This document shows, one piece after another, positions 17,422 through 27,250 of a DNA stretch of 64,000 bases. Source of the DNA: Flavobacterium cheongpyeongense (GTDB lineage Bacteria > Bacteroidota > Bacteroidia > Flavobacteriales > Flavobacteriaceae); contig NZ_QJHK01000025.1 of NCBI RefSeq assembly GCF_003202435.1, positions 1 to 64,000 of the forward strand, in the 5' to 3' direction. Position numbers and translations under genes: made by a program. The notes beneath the pieces are model-generated. The model did no database searches and was not told where the DNA came from. It saw only the letters and a program-made list of their open reading frames with translations. Position 1 is the stretch's first letter; each line of letters begins with the position of its first letter.

Positions 17422-17652
17422 TTTTTTAGATTTATCATTTGTGATAGATGTCTTTGTAGAGATAATTATATAAGTAATTGGTACATTTTGTAATGAAATA
17501 GTGTTTTTTTCTTGTGAAATTATATTTAAAATAATTATGAGTTTGTTTTTTTAATGAAAATTCATTTCTATATTTTAGATTTTTTTATTAAGAATAATTC
17601 CTTCTTTATTTATTAATATTGCACTGCATTACAATAAATAAATTCAGACAAA
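17422..17652. other. AT-rich gap before the secreted-protein genes
   Basis: About 230 bp, strongly AT-rich, without a convincing open frame, hairpin terminator or matched -33/-7 promoter. It marks the boundary between the polysaccharide genes and the RHS island. Confidence 0.5.
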
Positions 17653-18687
17653 ATGAAAAATAAAATTTCACTGCTTTTTTTTGGAGCTCTTTTTTTAAAT
17701 ACAACTCTACATGCACAAATTAGTACAGGTGCAGGAGGAGTGGCAAGTATATTGCCTAATAGTACACCTACAAATACGAATGTAGGTATAGGAACTACTG
17801 ATCCGGCATATAAATTAGAGGTAGTAGGCAGTATAAAAGCTAACGAAGGAGAATTTTTTAAGTCTCTTCCGGATGGATCAACTTATACGGATTGGAAAGA
17901 TAGAAATATTAGGGATAGGGTTTTGAATTTAGGTACTCTAAGAGACCCTTTAGACAATGGTAGATTATTACGTTTTGTTGATCATCCACAGTCAAATCTT
18001 GATGCAAAATCTAATTTTGGATTTGCTATTGATGACAGGAGTAATCATACAAGAATTTCTATAAATGCAGAAACAGGTGGTACCGGAACATTTACATTGC
18101 TCGATCGAAATCAAACAGAATACCTTAAAGTGTTTGAGGATGGTACAGGAAAGGTATATCAGCAAATGGGTAAGCCAGATTCTAAATTGTGTATTGGTGG
18201 CTATTCTAATTATGTCCCTGGCCTTCCTCATAAATTGGTAGTGCAAAATGGTAGTGCCTTAATAGAAGGCAATATTCTCACAGATGCCAGTATCGGCATC
18301 GGAACCTCGAATTTCACAGATGGTTCAGAAAGCTACAGACTTTCAGTAAAAGGAAAAGTAAGGGCAGAAGAAGTAAAAGTGTACAACACCTGGGCCGATT
18401 ATGTTTTTGCCAAAAACTACGATTTGAAACCACTTGCAAAAGTAGAGGAGTACATCGCCCAAAACGGTCATTTGCCAAATGTGCCATCTGCAAAACAAAT
18501 TACTGAAAAAGGCCTGGAATTGGGTGAAATGGCAAAAATTCAGCAGGAAAAAATTGAGGAGTTTACATTGTATTTGATTCAGCAGAATAAGCAACTTGAA
18601 GAGCAAAAGCTGTATTTAATACAACAGAACAAAGAAATGGAAGAATTAAAAGCTCAGGTTAAAGCTTTATTGGCTTCTAAAAAATAA
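17653..18687 (+). CDS. Secreted NVGIGTT-type tail-fibre-like protein, copy 1
   Basis: A 344-residue predicted exported protein. The signal peptide (MKNKISLLFFGALFLNTTLHAQ) is followed by NVGIGTTDPAYKLEVVG, a beta-structured middle part and a second SIGIGTSNFTDGSE motif. The conserved C-terminal module (YNTWADYVFAKNY, GHLPNVPSAKQI, GLELGEMAKIQQEKIEE) ends in a coiled coil with a duplicated LYLIQQNK unit. Proteins of this type are abundant in Bacteroidota and resemble phage tail-fibre or self-trimerising adhesin ends. It forms a tandem pair with the next gene, directly upstream of the RHS gene. No receptor or ligand can be named. Confidence 0.8.
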   Translation: MKNKISLLFFGALFLNTTLHAQISTGAGGVASILPNSTPTNTNVGIGTTDPAYKLEVVGSIKANEGEFFKSLPDGSTYTDWKDRNIRDRVLNLGTLRDPLDNGRLLRFVDHPQSNLDAKSNFGFAIDDRSNHTRISINAETGGTGTFTLLDRNQTEYLKVFEDGTGKVYQQMGKPDSKLCIGGYSNYVPGLPHKLVVQNGSALIEGNILTDASIGIGTSNFTDGSESYRLSVKGKVRAEEVKVYNTWADYVFAKNYDLKPLAKVEEYIAQNGHLPNVPSAKQITEKGLELGEMAKIQQEKIEEFTLYLIQQNKQLEEQKLYLIQQNKEMEELKAQVKALLASKK

Positions 18688-18750
18688 TCATAATATTTTT
18701 AATACTTATTTCTATCAGTAAAAACATTATAAGACTAATAAAATCATACA

Positions 18751-19752
18751 ATGAAAAATAAAATTACAGTACTTTTTTTTGGAGTTCTTTTTTGTAACAT
18801 AGCCGTAAATGCACAAATTAGCACTGGTGTAGGAGGAGCAGGAAGTATATTGCCTAATAGTACAACTACAAATACTAATGTGGGTATAGGAACTACTGAA
18901 CCGACAGCGAAGCTTGAAGTTGTTGGTATTGTCAAAGCAAAAGAAGGAGAGTTTTTTAAATCTCTTCCCGATGGTGCAACTTATACCGATTGGAAGGATA
19001 GAAATATTTCGAATAGAGTTTTAAATTTAGGAACTATAAGGGATCCTTTAGAAAATGGCAGATTATTATGTTTTTATGATCATCCACAATCAAATATCAT
19101 TAATTTAACTAAATCTGCTTTTGTTTTAACTATAGATGACAGAAGTAATCATACAAGATTTATTACTAAAGCAGATACTGGAGGAGAAGGTTATTTCTCG
19201 CTTATGGATAAAAATCAAACAGACTATTTTAAAGTTTATGATTATGGAAATGATATTTTTACTTTGACTATGCCTAAACCAAATACAAGAGTAATTATAG
19301 GAGGACTTGCTGATTATGCTAATAGTTTAGGCCATAAGTTGTTTGTACAGGGAGGTAGTGCTAAAGTAGAAGGAAATATTCTGACAGATGCCAATATTGG
19401 TATCGGAACCTCAAACTTCACAGATGGTTCAGAAACCTACAGACTTTCAGTAAAAGGAAAAGTAAGGGCAGAAGAAGTAAAAGTCTACAACACCTGGGCT
19501 GATTATGTTTTTGCAAAAAACTATTATTTGAAACCACTTACAAAAGTAGAGGAGTACATCGCTCAAAATGGTCATTTGCCTAATGTACCATCTGCAAAAG
19601 AAATTACTGAAAAAGGGCTGGAACTTGGAGAAATGGCAAAAATTCAGCAGGAAAAAATCGAAGAGCTTACACTTTATTTAATTCAGCAGAATAAAGAAAT
19701 GGAAGAGTTGAAATCTCAGGTAAAGTTATTATTGGCTGCCCAAAAAAAATAA
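18751..19752 (+). CDS. Secreted NVGIGTT-type tail-fibre-like protein, copy 2
   Basis: A 333-residue paralogue of the preceding protein. The signal peptide and first 100 residues are nearly the same, the middle (about residues 115-200) diverges, and the last 120 residues are again nearly identical, with one LYLIQQNK unit instead of two. The conserved ends with a variable centre suggest a recent duplication followed by diversification or gene conversion. The 63-bp gap between the copies has no obvious terminator, so they may be co-transcribed with the downstream T9SS protein. Function is inferred only as an exported, probably oligomeric fibre-like protein. Confidence 0.8.
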   Translation: MKNKITVLFFGVLFCNIAVNAQISTGVGGAGSILPNSTTTNTNVGIGTTEPTAKLEVVGIVKAKEGEFFKSLPDGATYTDWKDRNISNRVLNLGTIRDPLENGRLLCFYDHPQSNIINLTKSAFVLTIDDRSNHTRFITKADTGGEGYFSLMDKNQTDYFKVYDYGNDIFTLTMPKPNTRVIIGGLADYANSLGHKLFVQGGSAKVEGNILTDANIGIGTSNFTDGSETYRLSVKGKVRAEEVKVYNTWADYVFAKNYYLKPLTKVEEYIAQNGHLPNVPSAKEITEKGLELGEMAKIQQEKIEELTLYLIQQNKEMEELKSQVKLLLAAQKK

Positions 19753-19779
19753 GTTTATCACTTTAAAAGAATCAGTTTA

Positions 19780-20232
19780 ATGAAATATTATATTACCCTA
19801 TTGGTATTGGTTTTTTCGCTATGGTCCAATGCCCAAAACCAAACGAAGATTAAGTTTAGTTATGATAATGCCGGGAATCAGATTAGTAGAACATTATGTG
19901 TTAACTGCCCGCCGGAAACAGGCAAACAAGTCAAGGAAATAGAAGCCATTGTTGAAGAAGACCTTGAAAAAATAGAAGGAGAGGAAATGATTTCCTATTA
20001 CCCGAATCCAGTAAAAGAAGAGTTGTATCTCAAGTGGGAGCTTACGGATGACAATTATGTAACTTCAATTCAGTTGATTTCATTGGCGGGGCAGGTTTTA
20101 AATACATTTCGGGAAACTAAAAAGAATAACAGTCAAAACATATTGTTTCAGTCATATCCGTCGGGCGTGTATGTTGTTTTAGTTAACTACAAATCAGGTG
20201 ATCCTAAAACAATTAAAATTATTAAGCAATAA
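19780..20232 (+). CDS. Small secreted protein with T9SS type A sorting domain
   Basis: A 150-residue exported protein. The signal peptide (MKYYITLLVLVFSLWSNAQ) is followed by an RHS-like repeat fragment (KIKFSYDNAGNQISRTLC), a short acidic linker and a C-terminal type IX secretion sorting domain. The domain is recognised by YYPNPVKEELYLKW, IQLISLAGQVL and the final GVYVVLVNYKSG...TIKIIKQ. It starts 27 bp after the NVGIGTT pair and ends 9 bp before the RHS gene, so co-expression is likely. It may be cell-surface attached through the T9SS and serve as partner or anchor for the RHS protein, which has no sorting domain itself. That pairing is an inference. Confidence 0.82.
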   Translation: MKYYITLLVLVFSLWSNAQNQTKIKFSYDNAGNQISRTLCVNCPPETGKQVKEIEAIVEEDLEKIEGEEMISYYPNPVKEELYLKWELTDDNYVTSIQLISLAGQVLNTFRETKKNNSQNILFQSYPSGVYVVLVNYKSGDPKTIKIIKQ

Positions 20233-20241
20233 GATTTAGAC

Positions 20242-23200
20242 ATGAAACAATTTTACTTTTTCATTATAGTTTTATTCTCCTCTTTTTCTTTTTCTCAAAA
20301 TTTCACAGATACTAAAGGAGAATTACAAATAGCAGCTTCAGGTACTGCTACCTATACTTTGCCAATAGCGATGCCGCCCAGTATAAAAAATGTGGCACCT
20401 ATTATCAATCTTACCTATAGCAGCGGTGCAAGAGGCGGAATTGCAGGTCAAGGCTGGAGCATTAATAGTATTTCGGCCATAAGCCGTATAGCTACGCGTC
20501 GTGATATTGACGGTTTTGTAGACGGAGTTGATTTTGATGATAATGATAAATTATCCTTAGATGGTCAACGATTGTTAATAAAAACAGGTACGTATTGGGC
20601 ACACGGTTCTACCTACGAAACCGAGTATAAAAGCAATACCAAAATCGAATTAAAAATCGAAGGATCTGTAACGTATTTTATAGTCACGGCACCAGATGGC
20701 TCACGAAGCTGGTACGGCTCAAAAGGAGATGGGACGCTGCAAAATTCGGTATCGGTTAATTCCTGGTATATTGTGCGTTTTGAAGATACGTATGGAAATT
20801 TTATCGATTATACCTATCAAACGGTTACCTATAACAGTACAAACCAGTTGTATATTGATTCCATTATATTTAGCGGCAACACAACAGCAGGAATTGCGGC
20901 TCAGGATAAAATTGCTTTTAAATACGATAATGCAAAAAGGGTAGAAAGAGATTATATGAAAGGGGGTGCAGTCTATGCCACTAAAATCTTAAAATTCATA
21001 GAGGTATATGCAAACAATGCTATTTTCAGAAAGTACCAATTAACGCATGCGACTGATGATTCAGGATATGAACGAGTAACAAATATAAAGGAAATCAATG
21101 CTCAAAGCGAAGAATCAAATCCTGTAGTTTTTGCATATCATGGTGATGGTATACCCACTACAACTACAAAAACAGAGAAACAATATACAAATAATCTGAA
21201 TTTCTCTCAAGCTTCCTTAGCAGGAGATTTTGATGGGGATGGCAGGTTGGATTTTGTAGCTGATAATAAACTGTTTACTAATTTATTTAATGGTGATACG
21301 GGCAATGCTCCAATTGATTTACCTGTATGGATTCGTTACAAATTTGCTGCCACTACACTCACTGATAATAAACTAAACCAATTCCAATCGATTGTTTATA
21401 TTAATGAAACTTTGACCACAATAGAGTTTAAAACGTATAATTTATCTGGGAATGGAGTCGTCTTGAGCCACAATAAGATAATAGATTTTAATAATACGAT
21501 GATTATTGATCCAGATTCAGATTCATATTGTAGTAGTATTGCAAATCTTTTAAAATTTAATGATTATTTTGAAGGAGATTTTAATGGAGATGGTATAAGT
21601 GAATTTTTAATACAAAGTCAGAGAAACCACAAAACTTTAATTTATCCTTATGCAGTATATGACGGTAACGGTTATCTAATAGATGAGTATTGTACTGAAA
21701 GTCAGTCGTCTGAAGGATACGATTTTCATTTAATGAATCTTGATCCCAATGCATCTACAGTCCTGGGTCAGAAAGAATTTGTTAAGTTGGAAAACAGTTC
21801 TGTTTTATTAGGTGATAAAAAAATTACGGCAGATTTCAACGGTGATGGAAAATCAGATATATTAGTAATTAATTACGATAAAACGTATAAAATAGTTAAT
21901 TTTAAACAACTAACTGTAAGCCCTTGGATAGAATTAGAAGTAATTGGAATGGGCGTTCTGGATAAATATTCAACTACAAAGCAATTGTTATTAGGCGATT
22001 ACAACGGAGATGGAAAAACCGATATCATGCTTCCTGATGGAGAAGGTGGAGAAGGACAGGTGAAATGGCATATTTATTACAGTAATCCAAAACCGACCGG
22101 AGGAGAATTTTTCGTAAAAGAAACTCACGACAATATCGTAGAATACTGGCCTAATACAGGTACACATTTTGATTCTCAAACCCATTTTAGCAATTATTAT
22201 GCTATTGATATCAACAAAGATGGTAAATCCGATATTGTGCGGGTATGGAGAAGGTATTACAAGCCAAAATGGACTATTAATAACCATAATACAGAATGGT
22301 GGGTTAAAGGCTATACGAATAATATAGGAAATACAGCAAGTACTAATAAGTTTCCTATGACTTATGATTCTGGTGTTTCCTTTTCAGGTTCTCCTGATAT
22401 CCCAATTCCTTTAGTTTCCAATTACAGATACGATGGTGCCAATACCGATTTGGTTATTGTTCGTGGACATTCTAACAAAATCGAATATTACCAATTCAAT
22501 AAAGATTTTGATAAGGACAATCGATTAAAGACAGTCACAGAAGCCAATGGGAAAATCATTCAGACTATTGATTATAAAGCAATGGAAGCCACAGACGGCA
22601 AATTTGGAAATAGCAGCACTGATTTTTATTCCTCCGCAGATGCTGTAAACTATCCCAATATTGAGATTGTCAGAAACTCAGGAAGTTATTTGGTTTCTAA
22701 ATTAACCGCTACCATCAATGGAGTTTCGAAATATCAGGATTTCAGGTATCGCGGTTATGTATCCAATTTCAACTACGGAACTGTTGGTTTTACCAGAACC
22801 ACAAGAAGCAGCTGGTATTTATCTCCGTCTGATACCAAAATATGGACAACACAGCACAATGATGTGAATCTTAGAGGAGCCAATACCATAACCTGGTCAA
22901 GCACCAACGGGGCTACGGTTTTTGATGCAGTACCTTCTAATTTGTTAAGCACTAAAACGAATGTCTTTTCAACTTACACCAATCCAGCATCAAAAGTATA
23001 TAATGTTTTGCTGGATTCACAAACGACTCTTGATGCATTGTCGGGCGTAAAATCAGAGACTGCTTTTACCTATGATGGCACCGTGACCTCTGTAGATTAT
23101 TATGGTTTGGAAAGAAAAGCGGTTACCAAAAAGTACACTGGCTCAACCGAGCAAGGAAGCACAACAGTGGATACAGAATATGACAGTAACCCATCAGGAG

Positions 23201-26200
23201 GAGGAAGTTCGTATTACATCGGAAGGCCTAAAAAAGTAAATACTTCAACCAACAATGTTGCTTCCGGTGATACCCGAACATCTGAAGAAATACATACTTA
23301 CACAGGAACAAACCTGACCCGCACAGAGAAAAAAGGACACAATACCTATGCCATTGTCGAAGACATGACTTATGATGCAGTAGGGAATCTGCTGACCAAA
23401 ACGGTTTCTGCCCCTAATGCATTGCCGGCACCGACAGCCCGAAAAATAACAGATGAGTACGATGCCACCAAACGTTTCGTGGTCAAAAAAACAGATCATC
23501 AGAACTTTGTAACTAATTTTGTTTACAACAGACTAGGGCAGGTAACACAATCAACAAGTCCTTTTGGAGTAGTAAGCGATTATACATTTGATAATTGGGG
23601 AAAACTGACCAAAACCAAAACGACCGGTGTATCTGCCGTACCATTGGAAACCACCATTACTTATGCTAAATTATCAGATGGAGGCTACACTGTTACCAGC
23701 CAGAATACAGTAGGCGATAATGCCAAAAGCATCACGCAGTACGATGTATTGGGAAGAGCGGTTATCACAACAACAAAAGGATTGGCAGTCAATTCGACTA
23801 TCTCAAAACAGGTGGTTTATGACGGTCTGGGAAGAAAAACAAAAGAAAGCGAGCCTTATTTTTCATCTCCAAGCCGATGGGTAGAATATGAATATGACTA
23901 TCTGATGCGTCCGACCAAAATAACACAGCCAACGGGCAGGATACAAACGCTGTCCTATTCAGGTCTGACTACCACAAGCGTTGATGACGGAAAAACAACA
24001 ACAGCAACAGTGGATGCCCTGGGCAATAAAACACAGACGACAGATCCGGGAGGTACTATCACTTTTACTTATTATGCCAATGGGCAGTTGAAAGAATCAA
24101 ATTATGGCGGGCACAAAGTAAACATTACCATCGACGGCTGGGGCAATAAAACCGCCATGACCGACCCTAATGCGGGAACCTATACCTACAGTTATGATGC
24201 CTTTGGACAATTAATCACAGAAACGACGCCAAAAGGGCAAACAGATACTTTTTATGATGAATTTGGTAAAGTAACCAAAAGAAAAGTGTCAGGCGATGGG
24301 GCAGATATCGAGACAGAATATACCTACAACTCTTTTGCTCAGCTTACAGGTGAAACCAGTAAAAATAGCTTGGGAGCAAACATAGATAGTTTTGGGTATA
24401 CCTATGATGAATACCACAGAGCTGTAACCAATACAGAAACCAATGCCGCTTTTACGCAAACTAAAAACATAACCTACGATAGCTACGGAAGACCAGTTAC
24501 AGCGACCAATGCAACACAGGATCTGACATCGGGGGTAAGCGAATCTGTTACCACAAAAAACGTGTACAATGCCTACAACGGTATGATGGATAAATTGACA
24601 GATGGCAATGATGCCGTTTTATGGCAGCTCAATACAGCCAACGAGAAGATGCAGCCGTTAACCCAAACCTTGGGGAACGGAGTGGCCATAACCAATGCGT
24701 ATGATGTGCATGGGTATTATACTTCTCAGACACATACCAAAAACAGTATTAATATTGTAAACAATACCTATAGTTTTAATGCCATAAAAGGAACATTGAG
24801 CAACCGTCAGAATGTGGCTTTAGGAACATCAGAAACGTTTACCTATGATGCTTTAGACCGACTGACCAACTGGACCAACCCGTTGACAGGTATTGTCGAT
24901 TCGAATACCTATGATGACAGGGGAAGGATCACCAATAACAACAAACTGGGGGCAGTTACCTACAACGGTAATTTCAATACCGGGATTTACCAGAAGAAAG
25001 AAATAGAACTGACGACAGAGGGTGAGGCTTATTACAACAATCTGCCAAAACAATTGGTAACCTATAATATGTTTAAAAGCCCTATATCGATAAACGAAAG
25101 CGATAAAGGCAGTACAACATTTACGTATAACTCCCATCTGTCAAGGCAGGCGATGAAATTTGGCTTTCAGATCCCCACACCGGGAGCAGATGGTGTGTAT
25201 ACCAAAACCAAGAACTATACAGATGACGGTACGGTAGAGATTATAAGGACTCCTACAGAAGTTACCATAAGAACTTATATCGGAGGTGATGCGTACGGAG
25301 CACCTCTGTATACAGAAAAAACAAAAACGGTCGCGACAGGCGCCATTACAGACAAAAAATATTATCTTCACAGGGATTATCTGGGAAGCATTATCGCTAT
25401 TTCAGACAACACAGGTACAGCGGTAGAAAGACGCCAGTTTGATGCCTGGGGGAATCTGGCCAAACTGCAGAAAAACGGTGTTGCGATCACCCTGCCGACA
25501 AACGGCACAGGAGCAGCCCTGATGATGCTCGACCGTGGTTATACCAGCCACGAACATCTGGCAGAGGTTGGTCTGATACACATGAACGGCCGTTTGTACG
25601 ATCCTGTTTTACGTTCTTTTTTAATGCCGGATAATTTTATACAGCAGCCTGAGAATACCCAGAATTACAACAGGTATTCCTATGTGCTGAATAATCCGTT
25701 GATGTATACGGATCCTAGTGGGGAAGTAGTTATTGGTTTTGCTGGTGCTGTGATAATTGGTGCAACTATAGCAGCATTGACCTATACAGTAACCGCTTTG
25801 TTAGCCGATGTGCCGTTTAGTGTTGGTGGTTTGGCAAAAGCTACTTTTATTGGAGCAGCAAGTGCAGCGGTAACATATGGTATTGGTAGTGCTGCTGGTA
25901 CAATTACCAATTTCTATGCTAGTGCAGCGTTTAGTGCTGTGGCACATGGAGCGTTTCAGGGTAGTATGACAGCTATTTCAGGAGGTAAATTCTGGAGTGG
26001 TTTTGCAGCTGGTGCTTTGAGCAGTATTGCGGCGAGTGCCTGGAGCGGAGGAGGACCAAATAGTAATTATCATGGAGCAGGAAACTTCGCAAGTTCAGGA
26101 GCTGGTATGATTGCATTTGGTACAGTTTCCGGTGGAGCTGGAGCTGCTCTTACTGGAGGTAATTTCTGGCAGGGAGCTGTTACTGGGCTTGTGGTTTCTG

Positions 26201-26730
26201 GCTTGAATCATTATGCACATATGATACAGATCAAGAATGAGATTGAAGAAAAATATCCGGGGCTATATAAAGTCCTTTCAAAATTAAAAACCTATGTAAA
26301 AGATCATCCATCTGTTTTAGAGTCTATGTCTTTGTATAGTGGTTATTCAAACAAAGAAATATTAAGTTTATTATCTGTAGGAAATCTTGTCAATATGGTA
26401 AAAGTTGGAGGAACAGATGAATGGGGACAATTTTTTGGTTCAAAAGACAACACGAATATTCATATTAGCGAAAGTTTAGTATCAAGTTTAGATAAAGGCG
26501 GATTTGATTATACAAGGTTTAAAATATTTGACAATTTGAATGGAAGATCTTTTTTGGCAGGAATCACAGTTTTGCACGAACTGGTTCATTATGGTAGGTA
26601 CTGGAATGGATTACCTTCATTAGTTGGAAAGTATGAAGCAGGTCAAATGTTTGAAAAAAGAGTTTTTGGATTAGTTAACGGAATTATTGGTTCAACAAAA
26701 AATGCAACAATATATGATTGGAAATTTTAA
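20242..26730 (+). CDS. SpvB/VCBS/RHS polymorphic toxin with HExxH metallopeptidase-like tip
   Basis: A 2162-residue exported protein. The signal peptide MKQFYFFIIVLFSSFSFSQ precedes an SpvB-like N-terminus (residues 25-120, LTYSSGARGGIAGQGWSI) and at least five FG-GAP/VCBS calcium-loop repeats (GDFDGDGRLDF near 328, then about 444, 529, 585 and 654). A long YD/RHS repeat region covers about 900-1700. The RHS core ends in DYLGSIIAIS, RLYDPVLRSF and MYTDPSGE (Asp1824). The tip has a glycine/alanine-rich hydrophobic segment (1829-2000) and a terminal domain with HELVH (His2112, Glu2113, His2116), and Glu2132 and Glu2138 as possible third ligands. The architecture resembles TcB/TcC-like shells that enclose a toxin. 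The stop overlaps the following lipoprotein gene. Confidence 0.9.
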   Translation: MKQFYFFIIVLFSSFSFSQNFTDTKGELQIAASGTATYTLPIAMPPSIKNVAPIINLTYSSGARGGIAGQGWSINSISAISRIATRRDIDGFVDGVDFDDNDKLSLDGQRLLIKTGTYWAHGSTYETEYKSNTKIELKIEGSVTYFIVTAPDGSRSWYGSKGDGTLQNSVSVNSWYIVRFEDTYGNFIDYTYQTVTYNSTNQLYIDSIIFSGNTTAGIAAQDKIAFKYDNAKRVERDYMKGGAVYATKILKFIEVYANNAIFRKYQLTHATDDSGYERVTNIKEINAQSEESNPVVFAYHGDGIPTTTTKTEKQYTNNLNFSQASLAGDFDGDGRLDFVADNKLFTNLFNGDTGNAPIDLPVWIRYKFAATTLTDNKLNQFQSIVYINETLTTIEFKTYNLSGNGVVLSHNKIIDFNNTMIIDPDSDSYCSSIANLLKFNDYFEGDFNGDGISEFLIQSQRNHKTLIYPYAVYDGNGYLIDEYCTESQSSEGYDFHLMNLDPNASTVLGQKEFVKLENSSVLLGDKKITADFNGDGKSDILVINYDKTYKIVNFKQLTVSPWIELEVIGMGVLDKYSTTKQLLLGDYNGDGKTDIMLPDGEGGEGQVKWHIYYSNPKPTGGEFFVKETHDNIVEYWPNTGTHFDSQTHFSNYYAIDINKDGKSDIVRVWRRYYKPKWTINNHNTEWWVKGYTNNIGNTASTNKFPMTYDSGVSFSGSPDIPIPLVSNYRYDGANTDLVIVRGHSNKIEYYQFNKDFDKDNRLKTVTEANGKIIQTIDYKAMEATDGKFGNSSTDFYSSADAVNYPNIEIVRNSGSYLVSKLTATINGVSKYQDFRYRGYVSNFNYGTVGFTRTTRSSWYLSPSDTKIWTTQHNDVNLRGANTITWSSTNGATVFDAVPSNLLSTKTNVFSTYTNPASKVYNVLLDSQTTLDALSGVKSETAFTYDGTVTSVDYYGLERKAVTKKYTGSTEQGSTTVDTEYDSNPSGGGSSYYIGRPKKVNTSTNNVASGDTRTSEEIHTYTGTNLTRTEKKGHNTYAIVEDMTYDAVGNLLTKTVSAPNALPAPTARKITDEYDATKRFVVKKTDHQNFVTNFVYNRLGQVTQSTSPFGVVSDYTFDNWGKLTKTKTTGVSAVPLETTITYAKLSDGGYTVTSQNTVGDNAKSITQYDVLGRAVITTTKGLAVNSTISKQVVYDGLGRKTKESEPYFSSPSRWVEYEYDYLMRPTKITQPTGRIQTLSYSGLTTTSVDDGKTTTATVDALGNKTQTTDPGGTITFTYYANGQLKESNYGGHKVNITIDGWGNKTAMTDPNAGTYTYSYDAFGQLITETTPKGQTDTFYDEFGKVTKRKVSGDGADIETEYTYNSFAQLTGETSKNSLGANIDSFGYTYDEYHRAVTNTETNAAFTQTKNITYDSYGRPVTATNATQDLTSGVSESVTTKNVYNAYNGMMDKLTDGNDAVLWQLNTANEKMQPLTQTLGNGVAITNAYDVHGYYTSQTHTKNSINIVNNTYSFNAIKGTLSNRQNVALGTSETFTYDALDRLTNWTNPLTGIVDSNTYDDRGRITNNNKLGAVTYNGNFNTGIYQKKEIELTTEGEAYYNNLPKQLVTYNMFKSPISINESDKGSTTFTYNSHLSRQAMKFGFQIPTPGADGVYTKTKNYTDDGTVEIIRTPTEVTIRTYIGGDAYGAPLYTEKTKTVATGAITDKKYYLHRDYLGSIIAISDNTGTAVERRQFDAWGNLAKLQKNGVAITLPTNGTGAALMMLDRGYTSHEHLAEVGLIHMNGRLYDPVLRSFLMPDNFIQQPENTQNYNRYSYVLNNPLMYTDPSGEVVIGFAGAVIIGATIAALTYTVTALLADVPFSVGGLAKATFIGAASAAVTYGIGSAAGTITNFYASAAFSAVAHGAFQGSMTAISGGKFWSGFAAGALSSIAASAWSGGGPNSNYHGAGNFASSGAGMIAFGTVSGGAGAALTGGNFWQGAVTGLVVSGLNHYAHMIQIKNEIEEKYPGLYKVLSKLKTYVKDHPSVLESMSLYSGYSNKEILSLLSVGNLVNMVKVGGTDEWGQFFGSKDNTNIHISESLVSSLDKGGFDYTRFKIFDNLNGRSFLAGITVLHELVHYGRYWNGLPSLVGKYEAGQMFEKRVFGLVNGIIGSTKNATIYDWKF

Positions 26731-27250
26731 AGTATTAAGAATAGTAATTATTTTGCTATTGTTAGGTTGTAAAAAACAGAATGAAACAGAAGATAGTAGA
26801 AAACTGATAACACAAAATATAAATGTTTTAATAGACTCTGTTGAGAGTTTTGATATCAGCAAAATGCCTGTTTCATCAGTTTCCCATAAGGATTTTAAAA
26901 ATTATAAACCTTTGAAGGTGAAACAAATGACAATTGGCTTGCTAGATTCAATTTTAGTAAAAGAAAACAAATTAAATAAAAATAATGAGACAAATTATTT
27001 GAGATTTAATTTGCAAAAAGAAGATTTGGTTAATTTTAAATCACATTACAAAATAGAGATTGTTAAAGTCAATAATTATGATACTAATGTTTTGTTTGTG
27101 AGTTTTTTTAATTTTAGTATGAAAGGAAACAAATCAAGCATTGAAGTGAAAAAAAGAATAGGGATAAGTATGATTCATCATAAATATTATTTTGAAAAAG
27201 AAAATGATACTTGGGTCTTTAAAAAGAAAGAGTTTTTTGGAATGGGGTAA
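26714..27250 (+). CDS. Putative immunity lipoprotein of the RHS toxin
   Basis: A 178-residue protein starting at ATG 26714, inside the last codons of the RHS gene in another frame. A TTG and an ATG lie 27 and 12 bp further upstream, but only the 26714 start puts a compact lipoprotein signal first (MIGNFKVLRIVIILLLLGC, lipobox LLLGC). The mature part is charged, AT-rich in coding and matches no family I recognise. In polymorphic toxin loci the gene straight after the toxin tip usually encodes its immunity protein. Lipid anchoring would place it on the periplasmic side of a membrane. Its stop codon is embedded in an RHS-core remnant. Confidence 0.65.
   Translation: MIGNFKVLRIVIILLLLGCKKQNETEDSRKLITQNINVLIDSVESFDISKMPVSSVSHKDFKNYKPLKVKQMTIGLLDSILVKENKLNKNNETNYLRFNLQKEDLVNFKSHYKIEIVKVNNYDTNVLFVSFFNFSMKGNKSSIEVKKRIGISMIHHKYYFEKENDTWVFKKKEFFGMG

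Noticed and set aside
23245..23499. Minus-strand frames opposite the RHS repeats (also near 21991, 24853 and 25141)
   Set aside because: They are antisense to intact RHS repeats and show Cys/Ile-rich translations without any family pattern.
26687..26713. Longer start for the first immunity lipoprotein (TTG at 26687 or ATG at 26702)
   Set aside because: It would place nine or four polar residues before the lipoprotein signal. ATG 26714 gives a normal signal with a lipobox.
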